Positions 26,020-33,266 of a stretch of 64,000 nucleotides of DNA are shown in pieces; position 1 is the stretch's first letter, and every line of letters starts with the position of its first letter. Under the pieces are notes generated by a model. The model had not been told where the DNA came from. It saw nothing but the letters and a program-made list of their open reading frames with translations, and searched no databases. Source of the DNA: Aquimonas sp964586455. Lineage in GTDB: Bacteria > Pseudomonadota > Gammaproteobacteria > Xanthomonadales > Xanthomonadaceae. Where the stretch lies: NCBI GenBank assembly GCA_964586455.1, contig CAZPHV010000013.1, positions 29,300-93,299 on the forward strand. Direction: 5' to 3'. The position numbers were made by a program, and so were the translations under genes.

Positions 26020-27301
26020 GCGGGTGCTCGACCACACCCTGACCTACGACCCGGTCGGCAACCTGAAGTCGATCGGCGACGGCGTGCCGGGCGGGCTGGA
26101 AAGCCGCACGCTGCACTACGACGGCCGCAACCGTCTGACTTCGATCACGGCCAGCCCGCAGGGCAACGAGAGCTACGTCTACGACCCGCTGGACAACGTC
26201 CGGCAAACGGTCCAGGGCGGCACCGACCGTCGCTTCCACTACGCGCCGGTCACCCAGCGACTGGAGTGGATCCGCACGCCCACGGGCCAGAACCTGTCCG
26301 GCTACCAGTGGAACGACCGCGGCGAGCAGACGCGGCGCTCGCAGTTCACTCCCGGCACCCCGACCGTTACGCCACCGACGATCTTCCGCAGCGGCTTCGA
26401 GAGCCCGCTGATCGAGACGCGCACCGAGTTCGCGTTCGATCGCGACAGCCGGATGACGGGCAGCCACAGCGGGCAGATCACCTACCTCTACGACGCCCAC
26501 GGGCGGCGAGTGCGCACAAGCCAAGCGCTGTTTGGCAGCCGCTACGAGGTCTACAGCCAAGGCGGGCAGCTGCTGCACATCGAGGACGGCCCGACCAACC
26601 TCCGACACGACTACGTCCAGCTGGGCGGGCAGCTGGTGGCCGAGCGTCAGCAGCCGGTCGGCGGCGGCACTGCCAGCGTCAGCTACCTGCACAGCGATCT
26701 GCTGGGCAGCCTGAGCGTGAAGACGGCCAACCAGGGCTCCGTCGTCTACCGCTCGCGCTACCAGGCCTTTGGCGCCCCCTACGACAGCTGGCGCGACGGG
26801 CCGGGCTACACCAAGCACGTGATGGACTCGGTCAGCCAGCTGGTCTACATGCAGCAGCGCTACTATGATCCGGCAACGCTGCGCTTCATCAGCACCGATC
26901 CCGTCAGCGCGGATCCACTGAATTTCAATCGGTATTGGTATGCAAACAACAATCCGTATACCTATACCGATCCGGATGGGCGTCTTGGCTCAATTGTTGC
27001 GCAAAGGGCTACTCATGAGCCCGAAGGGGCGACCAGAATTTTCGTCAAGGTGCAAACTCGGAACTTGGATGCAGTGGTAGGGGGCGCGAAAATGACTCCA
27101 ATAGGAGACGTGAAAGACGTGGTAGAAATTTCGGCTGAGTTGATTGCAGGAAATGAGCCTCTAGACAAGGCGGTTGGTGCGACATCTGGTAACGTAGCGT
27201 CTGAGGTCACTGAGCGTGTTCTTAGCCGCCGGATTGGCAGCGATGCGGCTCGACTTGTCAGTGGAGTTGTTGGCAAAGTTGTCGGGGATTCAGTTGAATG
27301 A
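25964..27301 (+). CDS. Orphan Rhs C-terminal cassette (5'-truncated rhs with a different tip)
   Basis: The open frame runs from an ATG at 25964, inside antisense XRE sequence, but rhs homology starts only at 26013. From there to 26982 it aligns without gaps to 23328-24297 of the upstream rhs gene, including the internal FRSGFE block and RYYDPATLRFISTDP. After NPYTYTDPDGR the tip is new: about 100 residues (VQTRNLDAVVGGAKM, DVVEISAELIAGNEPLDKAV, LVSGVVGKVVGDSVE) that I do not recognise. There is no signal peptide and no N-terminal rhs part. This is the arrangement of displaced orphan rhs tips that can recombine into the full-length gene. Expression from its own promoter is doubtful. The tip may be shortened by a stop at 27299. 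Confidence 0.7.
   Translation: MMVCWDTPRVSAIWTWVGMRVLDHTLTYDPVGNLKSIGDGVPGGLESRTLHYDGRNRLTSITASPQGNESYVYDPLDNVRQTVQGGTDRRFHYAPVTQRLEWIRTPTGQNLSGYQWNDRGEQTRRSQFTPGTPTVTPPTIFRSGFESPLIETRTEFAFDRDSRMTGSHSGQITYLYDAHGRRVRTSQALFGSRYEVYSQGGQLLHIEDGPTNLRHDYVQLGGQLVAERQQPVGGGTASVSYLHSDLLGSLSVKTANQGSVVYRSRYQAFGAPYDSWRDGPGYTKHVMDSVSQLVYMQQRYYDPATLRFISTDPVSADPLNFNRYWYANNNPYTYTDPDGRLGSIVAQRATHEPEGATRIFVKVQTRNLDAVVGGAKMTPIGDVKDVVEISAELIAGNEPLDKAVGATSGNVASEVTERVLSRRIGSDAARLVSGVVGKVVGDSVE
26013..26982 (+). repeat. Direct repeat of the rhs core (partner 23328-24297)
   Basis: A 970-bp segment repeats the 3' part of the main rhs gene at a constant offset of 2685 bases with no indel. Near-identity is highest over about 24000-24240 / 26685-26925. 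The left edge coincides with the truncation of the XRE gene, and the right edge with the change of toxin tip. Confidence 0.85.
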
Positions 27302-27436
27302 GGCGTACGGGATGCGTTGGCTCCCACGACCGAATCGGTAGCACCTGTGCCGACATCGCCTGAGGAGCGAAATCCAAAGCTGGATCGATCGGTGTTGATC
27401 GGCAGAAACGAAATGATTGACGACAAACCCAGATGA
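27302..27436 (+). pseudogene. In-frame coding-like extension after the stop of the orphan Rhs tip
   Basis: Directly after the TGA at 27299-27301 the same frame stays open for 44 codons (GVRDALAPTTESVAPV, then PTSPEERNPKLDRSV and IGRNEMIDDKPR) and ends at TGA 27436. This could be the original end of the tip, cut off by a nonsense mutation, or chance. The remaining 27437-27652 shows no gene. Confidence 0.35.
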
Positions 27437-27652
27437 TTCTCGGGGCTCCGATTATCAGAGCTTTCCGATTGGTGCGGGCCTACGAACTTCGCATGTAGTG
27501 ATTGCTGTTGTCTGGGGTGCCTTCGGTGGCCAGTTACTTCCTTACTTGACAACGGATGGCTCAAGCGAGTTGAGATCGTTGAAGGCTTTCTCACCGTTCG
27601 TTGTGAGAAAGCTGGATTTATCGTTATCTGTCTTTCGAGAGGGGTAGATCTG

Positions 27653-28072
27653 ATGAACATTCGAAGAACTGCTCTCTTCTCTCTTGTTCTTATTTTTGTG
27701 CAAGTTTTGACCGATGCCACGGTGACCTACTTGGTTTCGAAGAGTTTTGATGGCGACCAACAGCAGATGGTTGAATGGATTGTGGCGGCAGGCCACTTTT
27801 CTGATCTTGCTGTAGTTATTCCCATATTCATTTGGCTCGGGAGAAAGCAACAATCCAGGCCGTATCTGCATGCTGTTGTTGCATTGACTTTATCTCAGGT
27901 GGTCCAGTTCGCAGTTCTGTATTTCCTTACAGGATCTGTCGCCATACACGCATCTCATGCCGTCGGAGTGCTTGTACTGCTCGCCTACGCCATAGTTGGG
28001 ACGACCATAGGTTTAAGCTTTGCTGTCAAGTCAGAGGAAGTTTCCGAACCACCAAGTCCCGCACCCGAGTGA
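27653..28072 (+). CDS. Small four-helix membrane protein, candidate immunity protein
   Basis: A 139-residue protein with four hydrophobic segments (about 7-27, 42-60, 70-92 and 100-124) and a charged C-terminus (VKSEEVSEPPSPAPE). ATG 27653 has GAGAGGGG nine bases upstream. It is AT-richer than the surrounding genes and lies 351 bases after the orphan rhs tip. Small polytopic proteins often serve as immunity partners for membrane-acting toxins, so this role is possible here, but I recognise no family. Sequence character and location suggest that it arrived with the rhs cassette. Confidence 0.6.
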   Translation: MNIRRTALFSLVLIFVQVLTDATVTYLVSKSFDGDQQQMVEWIVAAGHFSDLAVVIPIFIWLGRKQQSRPYLHAVVALTLSQVVQFAVLYFLTGSVAIHASHAVGVLVLLAYAIVGTTIGLSFAVKSEEVSEPPSPAPE

Positions 28073-28121
28073 AGCTCTAAACAGTGCGGTAACGGGCTCA
28101 CCATTGCGAAAAACAAAGAAC

Positions 28122-28168
28122 ACGGGTCAGAGTGCACTTTCTATGCGCGCGGACAGGACACGGGTCAG
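28122..28168 (+). repeat. Two ACGGGTCAG motifs, possible mobile-element remnant
   Basis: ACGGGTCAG at 28122-28130, followed by AGTGCACTTT, and again at 28160-28168. The same core, GACGGGGTCAG, is doubled at 25545-25576 on the other side of the orphan rhs cassette. No transposase gene is present between them. Confidence 0.35.
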
Positions 28169-28275
28169 CCAAAAGTTTAGGGGTCTATAGATCAGTCGGG
28201 AGTGTTATAAATTAGTCCGAAAACTCGATGGCTGGTCATTTCGATACGAAGTCGTTGAAATCACGGGATTCTTCA

Positions 28276-28761
28276 ATGAAAACCATCGCGATTGCACTGA
28301 TTCTCGCCGCAGTCGGCTGGCCTCAAAGCGCACTAGCCGCAGAGTCGAAGTCTGGCAGCCCCTTGATGGGCGCCTGGGCCGTTGACACCTCGCGGCTTCC
28401 GATGGCGCCGGACGCGCGACCCAGAGGCGTCACGATCACCTTCTCGGAAGCTGGCGCTGAGCGTTTGCGGATGTGCGTCGAGGTGGTCGATGCGGCAGGT
28501 ACGCTGCTGGTGGCGGACGGGGTGACGCCCCTGGACGGTTCGCCGACGCCGGTCGAGGTGAACTTCGAGGCCGATGTCGCCGCGACCACCCTGCCGCGTT
28601 CCGACCTTCTGATCCTGCAGCTCGGCAAGGGTGGAGTTCCCGCATCGACGCGGATCTACGCGGTTCTGCCAGACGGTGAGTCTATGGTCGAGACGGTGGC
28701 GCATTTCACCCGGGAGGGCCAACCCGTGCTGCGGGAGAACTACTTCTCGCGGGTGCGTTGA
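28276..28761 (+). CDS. Small secreted protein of unknown function
   Basis: 161 residues from ATG 28276 with a clear signal peptide (MKTIAIALILAAVGW, cleavage after SALA about residue 21). The mature part begins with GAWAVDTSRLPMAPDARP and continues as a compact beta-rich domain (GVTITFSEAG, VADGVTPLDGSPTPVEVNFE, GVPASTRIYAVLPDGESMVE, LRENYFSR). I know similar short xanthomonad proteins only as hypotheticals, sometimes misnamed LuxR regulators; no DNA-binding domain is visible. A frame extending upstream to 28228 lacks signal-peptide character. The function is unknown; a periplasmic or outer location is likely. Confidence 0.75.
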   Translation: MKTIAIALILAAVGWPQSALAAESKSGSPLMGAWAVDTSRLPMAPDARPRGVTITFSEAGAERLRMCVEVVDAAGTLLVADGVTPLDGSPTPVEVNFEADVAATTLPRSDLLILQLGKGGVPASTRIYAVLPDGESMVETVAHFTREGQPVLRENYFSRVR

Positions 28762-28898
28762 ATCGCTGAACCCCAGGCCGGCGCGTCACTCGGGCTAGCC
28801 ACGTGGAAGAATTGCCGAAGGTCGTCGCAGTGCCGTCAGCACGCGGCGCATCTGTGCCAGCGCAGGTTCGACCGACCTTGAACCGGTGTGCCTGAAGA

Positions 28899-29456
28899 AT
28901 GCTCAGACTCCTCTCTGCCGCACTCGCGGGCTGCCTCGTCTTCGGGGTCATGATCTATGTCGTCAAGCGTGCCGACGAACCCTTCTTCATCCTCCTCTTC
29001 GGCACCCTGTCGACCTTCGTGCTCGCGCCGTGGCTGGTGCTGCGCTTCTGGCGCCGGCCGGACCCGGCGAAGCGCGCTGCGCGTGCCGGCACGCTGGAGG
29101 CGCACGAGTTCAACGTGGCTCGCGCCTGGCAAATCGCCGAGCTGGAGGACGAGGGGCTGCATTTCGTGTTGGAGCTTGCCTCCGGCGGCACGCTGTTGCT
29201 GTCGGGTCAGTTTCTCTACGAACCCGTCGCGAAGGGCGCTTTTCCTTGCGCCAATCTCAGGCTCAGCGTCGACACGCGCAGGAAGGACGTTCTTGCACTC
29301 GATTGCGGAGGCGAACGGGTCGAGATCGTCGACACCCTTGATGCCTTCAGCGACGAGGAGCTTGAGCGACGCATCAATCCAGGCGCTTTTCGCCTCTACT
29401 CGACACCGGCGGACGCGGTTCTAGGAGCCTTGGGCCGTGCAGTCGAAACGCGCTGA
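28899..29456 (+). CDS. Membrane protein of unknown function
   Basis: 185 residues with two N-terminal membrane segments (about 3-22 and 29-48), followed by a soluble domain of about 130 residues facing one side (HEFNVARAWQIAELEDEGLH, FVLELASGGTLLLSGQFLYE, VDTLDAFSDEELERRINPG). No family is recognised. ATG 28899 is 137 bases after the secreted protein gene, with GAAG as a weak ribosome site. High-GC codon use matches the core genome, unlike the rhs island before it. Confidence 0.65.
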   Translation: MLRLLSAALAGCLVFGVMIYVVKRADEPFFILLFGTLSTFVLAPWLVLRFWRRPDPAKRAARAGTLEAHEFNVARAWQIAELEDEGLHFVLELASGGTLLLSGQFLYEPVAKGAFPCANLRLSVDTRRKDVLALDCGGERVEIVDTLDAFSDEELERRINPGAFRLYSTPADAVLGALGRAVETR

Positions 29457-29667
29457 ACGCATGGAATTGGAGTGCGAACATGCGTCACGGTCTCGGCGGA
29501 TGCTACGTCGCGCAGGTGGCTTCGCGAACCGTCGGACCCGTGGCACGCAACGCACAAACCCCGTAGTTGCGGGTCTGCCGATCCGGCTGCTGATTGCAGA
29601 CTAAGCGCCAATCTGTGCTGACCGATTCTCTGATCGTCGCGACCCCAACAGGAACACCCCAACCGCA

Positions 29668-29994
29668 ATGAGCCTGCTCGCGCTTCTGGTCGCTCTCGCC
29701 GCTCTTGTGCTGGCTGCTGTGCTGGTTGGAAGTCTGCTGATCGTGCCCTTCGCTGACGCGCCGTCGCCGGTGGAAGGCGCGTCCGTTCATCTGTATCGGC
29801 ATGTGATCGCAGCCTGCCTGATCCTTATCGGGGCGGGCACGCCTTGGTTGGCCAGCTTCGGCAACGCTCGCGGCCTGATGCTGCTGATGTGCTTTGCCGC
29901 GCTGGGCGGTGCCTGGCTGATCTGGAGGCGGATTGGACTGCGCTGGCTTGCAGTGTTCGCAGCACTTGCTGTTCTGCTGGGTGAGCTGGTGTAG
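29668..29994 (+). CDS. Small integral membrane protein
   Basis: 108 residues that are almost entirely hydrophobic, with about four membrane helices (about 3-28, 45-63, 67-86 and 89-106) and a short polar loop ADAPSPVEGASVHLYRH. No family is recognised. The 211 bases before it hold no gene. Coding is supported by the continuous hydrophobic periodicity and absence of a better frame. Confidence 0.5.
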   Translation: MSLLALLVALAALVLAAVLVGSLLIVPFADAPSPVEGASVHLYRHVIAACLILIGAGTPWLASFGNARGLMLLMCFAALGGAWLIWRRIGLRWLAVFAALAVLLGELV

Positions 29995-30298
29995 GGGCAG
30001 GGCTTTGGAGCCATCTGACCTGGATTCGAGCGCGATCGCGGATGGATTTGCCTCATGCAACCGTTGTCGTCCCCTGCGGCCCGGCCAGGCCCATGCGGCT
30101 CCCTCATCGCGCTTGGGTCTACTGCCCCTCGTGCGTGCGATCAGCAACCCACTCCACGATCGCCTCAAACCGCTCCTGTGAAGGGATCTCGCCGCAAAGA
30201 CGCTAGAAGAATCACACTCAAAGAGTGATCATGCGCACTCTTTCGACGGCGCGGGTGCCTTGCCCGCCGACATCTAGCCGCAGCAGGGGCACTCCGCG
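29995..30298 (+). other. Gap of 304 bases before a beta-helix protein gene
   Basis: No credible coding frame. AAAGAGTG (30220-30227) and CACTCTTT (30236-30243) form an 8-bp inverted repeat, 55 bases before the next start, a possible operator or leader hairpin. Nothing else is evident. Confidence 0.35.
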
Positions 30299-31900
30299 AT
30301 GCCTGATCTTTCCCTCCAGCCGGGTGGCAACCCGGCACGACTCGGTCGTGCGGCGCTTGCTGTCGTCGCCTTGCTGCTGTCCTCGCTGCCGGCCTATGCC
30401 GCGGTCATCGGCGAAGGGCCGCAGGGCTCCGACAACGGTCTGCGTCAGCCCTGCACCGGGTTTACCGCTTCGGGCGCCGCGGTGATCTGCGTGCGTACGG
30501 GGGCGGCGGCAAGCGGTAGCGGTACGGCTGCAGCACCGCTGGCAAGCCTGGCTGCGGCGATCGCGGGGGCCAAGGCTGGCGATACCGTGCAGGTCGCGGC
30601 TGGCATCTACCGCGAGAACATCGCGCTGGGCAGCCTGACTGCGCCGAGCAGCAAGCGGCTGAGCCTGCTGGGTGGCTTCAGCGCGGATTTTTCTGCGCGC
30701 AATGCCGCGGTGCACCGCAGCGTGCTTGATGGGCAGGGGCTGAATCCGGCCATCCAGCTGCATCTCGGCGGCAGCGGTACGACCGTGCTGGACGGCTTCG
30801 AAATCACCGGCGGCGTGGGCCTGGGCACCACGTGGCAGAACGGCTATGGCCATGGCGGCGGGGTGTACGCAACGCTCAGCGGCAACCAGACCCTGATGAT
30901 CAGCCACAACCGCATCCACGCCAACCGCAGCCGCAACCACACCAGCATCGATTCGCGCGGCGGCGGCGTTTATGTGCGCAACGGCTACGACAGCACCGGC
31001 GGCACGCTGCACATCGAAGACAACGTGGTCGAGAACAACCTGGCCGGCAAGGGCGCGGGCATCACCGTCAGCGGCCGTCAGGCGGAGCTTCTGCGCAACC
31101 GAATCCAGAACAACACCGCCCATGGCGATCACGGCGGTGGCGTTTACGTGTCGACCGGCAGCACCGTGATCCGCGGCAACATCATTCGCGGCAACGTGGT
31201 CGGCGCCACCGCCGGCTACGGCTGGGGTGGCGGCTTGATTCTCGACAGCGCGGGCGCCAGCACCGATCGCAATCTGATCACCGACAACCTTGCGCCCAGC
31301 GCGGGCTCTGGCGTGTTCTGGGACGAAGGTTCGATTGGCACGATGCGCAACGATCTGGTGGTCGCCAATCGCTGTCCGGGGAGCGGTCGCAACGGCGCGG
31401 CCCTGTACATCGACGGTGGCCCGGGCGGGGCCTCACGCGTCACCGCCGAGCATCTGACCATCGCGGGACATGCCTGTGCGGCCAGCGCGCCGGGCGGTGC
31501 GGCGATCCTGATTGAAGCCAGCTCGACGCTCAGCCTCAGGAATTCGATTCTCTGGGGCAACACGCGCGAGTTCATTACCAACAGCGGCGGCAGCTTCAGC
31601 ATCGCTTACTCGATTACCGCGCAGGCCGGCACGGGCAATCGCAATGTCGATCCGCTGTTCGTAACGGCGGCGGGCGGCGATTACCACGTGCAGTCGATGG
31701 GCGGGCATTACAGCGCGGGCGGCTGGGTGCTGGATTCGCGCTCAAGCCCAGCCTTGGATTCCGGCGACCCTGCGTCGGCCTATGCGCAGGAGTCCGCGCC
31801 GAACGGGGGGCGGGTGAATCTTGGCGCGTACGGCAACACGCCAGAGGCCAGCCGCAGCGTGGTCGATCTCAATCGTGTGTTTGGGAGTGGGTTTGAGTAG
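30299..31900 (+). CDS. Secreted right-handed beta-helix protein with F-x-x-G-F-E C-terminal tail
   Basis: 533 residues. A signal peptide with a long n-region (residues 1-36, hydrophobic AALAVVALLLSSLPAYA) precedes a pectate-lyase-like parallel beta-helix. Coil-type repeats are visible, such as NQTLMISHNRIHANRSRN, LHIEDNVVENNLAGKGAG and STVIRGNIIRGNVVG, with frequent GGGVYV. The end of the helix is the choice-of-anchor pattern GGRVNLGAYGNTPEAS. After it comes a short extension ending NRVFGSGFE. Such folds are found in polysaccharide lyases, epimerases and adhesins; no catalytic set can be assigned. The tail is shared with the beta-helix protein at 35849 and resembles the end of the HzsA-like protein. 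Confidence 0.78.
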   Translation: MPDLSLQPGGNPARLGRAALAVVALLLSSLPAYAAVIGEGPQGSDNGLRQPCTGFTASGAAVICVRTGAAASGSGTAAAPLASLAAAIAGAKAGDTVQVAAGIYRENIALGSLTAPSSKRLSLLGGFSADFSARNAAVHRSVLDGQGLNPAIQLHLGGSGTTVLDGFEITGGVGLGTTWQNGYGHGGGVYATLSGNQTLMISHNRIHANRSRNHTSIDSRGGGVYVRNGYDSTGGTLHIEDNVVENNLAGKGAGITVSGRQAELLRNRIQNNTAHGDHGGGVYVSTGSTVIRGNIIRGNVVGATAGYGWGGGLILDSAGASTDRNLITDNLAPSAGSGVFWDEGSIGTMRNDLVVANRCPGSGRNGAALYIDGGPGGASRVTAEHLTIAGHACAASAPGGAAILIEASSTLSLRNSILWGNTREFITNSGGSFSIAYSITAQAGTGNRNVDPLFVTAAGGDYHVQSMGGHYSAGGWVLDSRSSPALDSGDPASAYAQESAPNGGRVNLGAYGNTPEASRSVVDLNRVFGSGFE

Positions 31901-32027
31901 GGGCTGTGTCGCTGGGCGTGAATCGCTTCTGTGGAGTGCGCGAGCGTCGAACACGTTTGGATGAGGTTGGGGGCTGTGGCGAATGTGTGCGCTGGCTCCG
32001 GTGTTCGTTTCGCGTCATCGGGACGTG

Positions 32028-32138
32028 CTGGTAGATGCGCTGCGCTTATCTACCCTACGCGCACATGAGCAGCTGACTTCGATGCAGGAACCGCGTCTCT
32101 CGCGGTTGTAGGGTAGATAAGCGCAGCGCATCTACCAG
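32028..32138 (+). repeat. 111-bp REPIN/MITE-like element, copy 1
   Basis: The first 31 bases (32028-32058, starting CTGGTAGATGCGCTGCGC) are the exact reverse complement of the last 31 (32108-32138, starting GTAGGGTAGATAAGCGC). They enclose 49 bases that differ from the other copies. Two more copies of exactly the same length lie at 61080-61190 and 61253-61363. Confidence 0.75.
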
Positions 32139-32223
32139 CTGCTGCGAGAGACGCCGCGCCTTCAACGAAGCCGAAGTTCTGGTGTTCGCGGGATCGAACT
32201 CACGCGTGCCCTACGCTCCGTCA

Positions 32224-32286
32224 CGCTTACCCGCTTACCCGCTTACCCGCTTACCCGCTTACCCGCTTACCCGCTTACCCGCTTAC
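32224..32286 (+). repeat. 8-bp tandem repeat CGCTTACC, about 8 copies, running into the gap
   Basis: CGCTTACC is repeated head to tail from 32224 to 32286, where the N run begins. The assembly probably broke because the array is longer than the reads. Confidence 0.85.
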
Positions 32287-32386
32287 NNNNNNNNNNNNNN
32301 NNNNNNNNNNNNNNNNNNNNNNNNNNNNNNNNNNNNNNNNNNNNNNNNNNNNNNNNNNNNNNNNNNNNNNNNNNNNNNNNNNNNNN

Positions 32387-33266
32387 CCGCAGCAGCCACA
32401 AACTCCAGCGTCAGCGCCTCCACCTCGGCGCGATGACGCGCGCTTGAGAAGGTGTGGTCGGCGCCGGCGAGGTCGACGCAGCGCACCTGTGGTTGTCGCA
32501 GCAGCGACTGCCAGCGGCTGTCGTCGCGGCACAGGCCGCGGAACTCGGCGGCGACCAGGTCGTCGCCGGACAACAGCACCAGGCTGGGCGCCGTGCAGTC
32601 GTGCCAGCACGCGGCCATGCGCGCGATGTAGGTGTCGCGGGTGGGCGCAGCCGGGGTTTCCTGTGCGGCCGCTGGTGTGGCTCGGCTTTGGCGCAACGCC
32701 GCCAGCAGGCCGCGCACGGAACCGGAGATGTTGACGCCGCCGCGCAGCAGCTTGCGCCAGAAGTCTTTCGAGCGCAGTCGGTTCCAGTAGTAGTGGCGCA
32801 CCAGGCTTTGCGCGTGGGTGTGTTCTTGCCGCACCCAGGGGTTCAGCAGAACCAGGCCGGCGATGTCCGGGCGCGTGGCCGCGTGCAGCAGGATCGCTGC
32901 CGCGCCGTCGCACAGGCCCCACAGCACTACGCCGCGCAGTTGCGGGCAGCGCGTCTTGAACGCCTCGATCGCGGCATCGATGTCGTCGCCCGCGTGCAGA
33001 TAGTCGACCGGCGCACCGCTGCTGTCGCCCATGCCGCGCAGGTCGAAGCGCAGGCAGGGTGTACCGGCCGCAGCCAGTCGCCGCGCCAGCAGCAGGAACT
33101 GGCGGTGCGCGCCGACCCGGTACTGCGGCCCGCCGACCACGATCAGCACGCCGATCGGCGCGCGCTCGCAGCCGCGATGCAGCATCGCCGCCAGCCGCTC
33201 CTCGCCGAGCGCGATGAAGAAGGGCTCGGGTGTGGTGGATGCGGCGAGGTCTAGGCGGGCATCCAC
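32387..33266 (-). CDS. Hydrolase 1, exosortase A system-associated; 3' end lost in scaffold gap
   Basis: At least 293 residues of an alpha/beta-hydrolase. The family signature is strong: VVGGPQYRVGAHRQFLLLAR (about 43-62), CLRFDLRGMGDSSGAP (about 72-87) and the elbow VVLWGLCDGAAAILLHA (about 115-131), in which Cys takes the nucleophile position (GxCxG). VRHYYWNRLRSKDFWRKLL is also typical. The start is GTG 33266, which overlaps the hydrolase 2 stop by 16 bases; no ATG fits. The frame is open to the N run, so the stop lies in the gap. Members accompany XrtA polysaccharide genes in many proteobacteria; the reaction is unknown. A diverged copy lies at 2302-3129. Confidence 0.85.

Larger units (their letters stand above)
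31901..32386 (+). other. Non-coding stretch with mobile-type repeat, tandem repeat and scaffold gap
   Basis: This 486-base region has no gene. It contains a 111-bp inverted-repeat element (32028-32138), an 8-bp tandem repeat (32224-32286) and a run of 100 N (32287-32386), which is an assembly gap of unknown true size. The 3' end of the hydrolase 1 gene falls in the gap. Confidence 0.8.

Noticed and set aside
28276..28761. LuxR-type regulator
   Set aside because: Similar proteins are sometimes named so, but this one has a signal peptide and no helix-turn-helix.
32224..32286. CRISPR array
   Set aside because: The unit is 8 bp with no spacers, so it is a simple tandem repeat.
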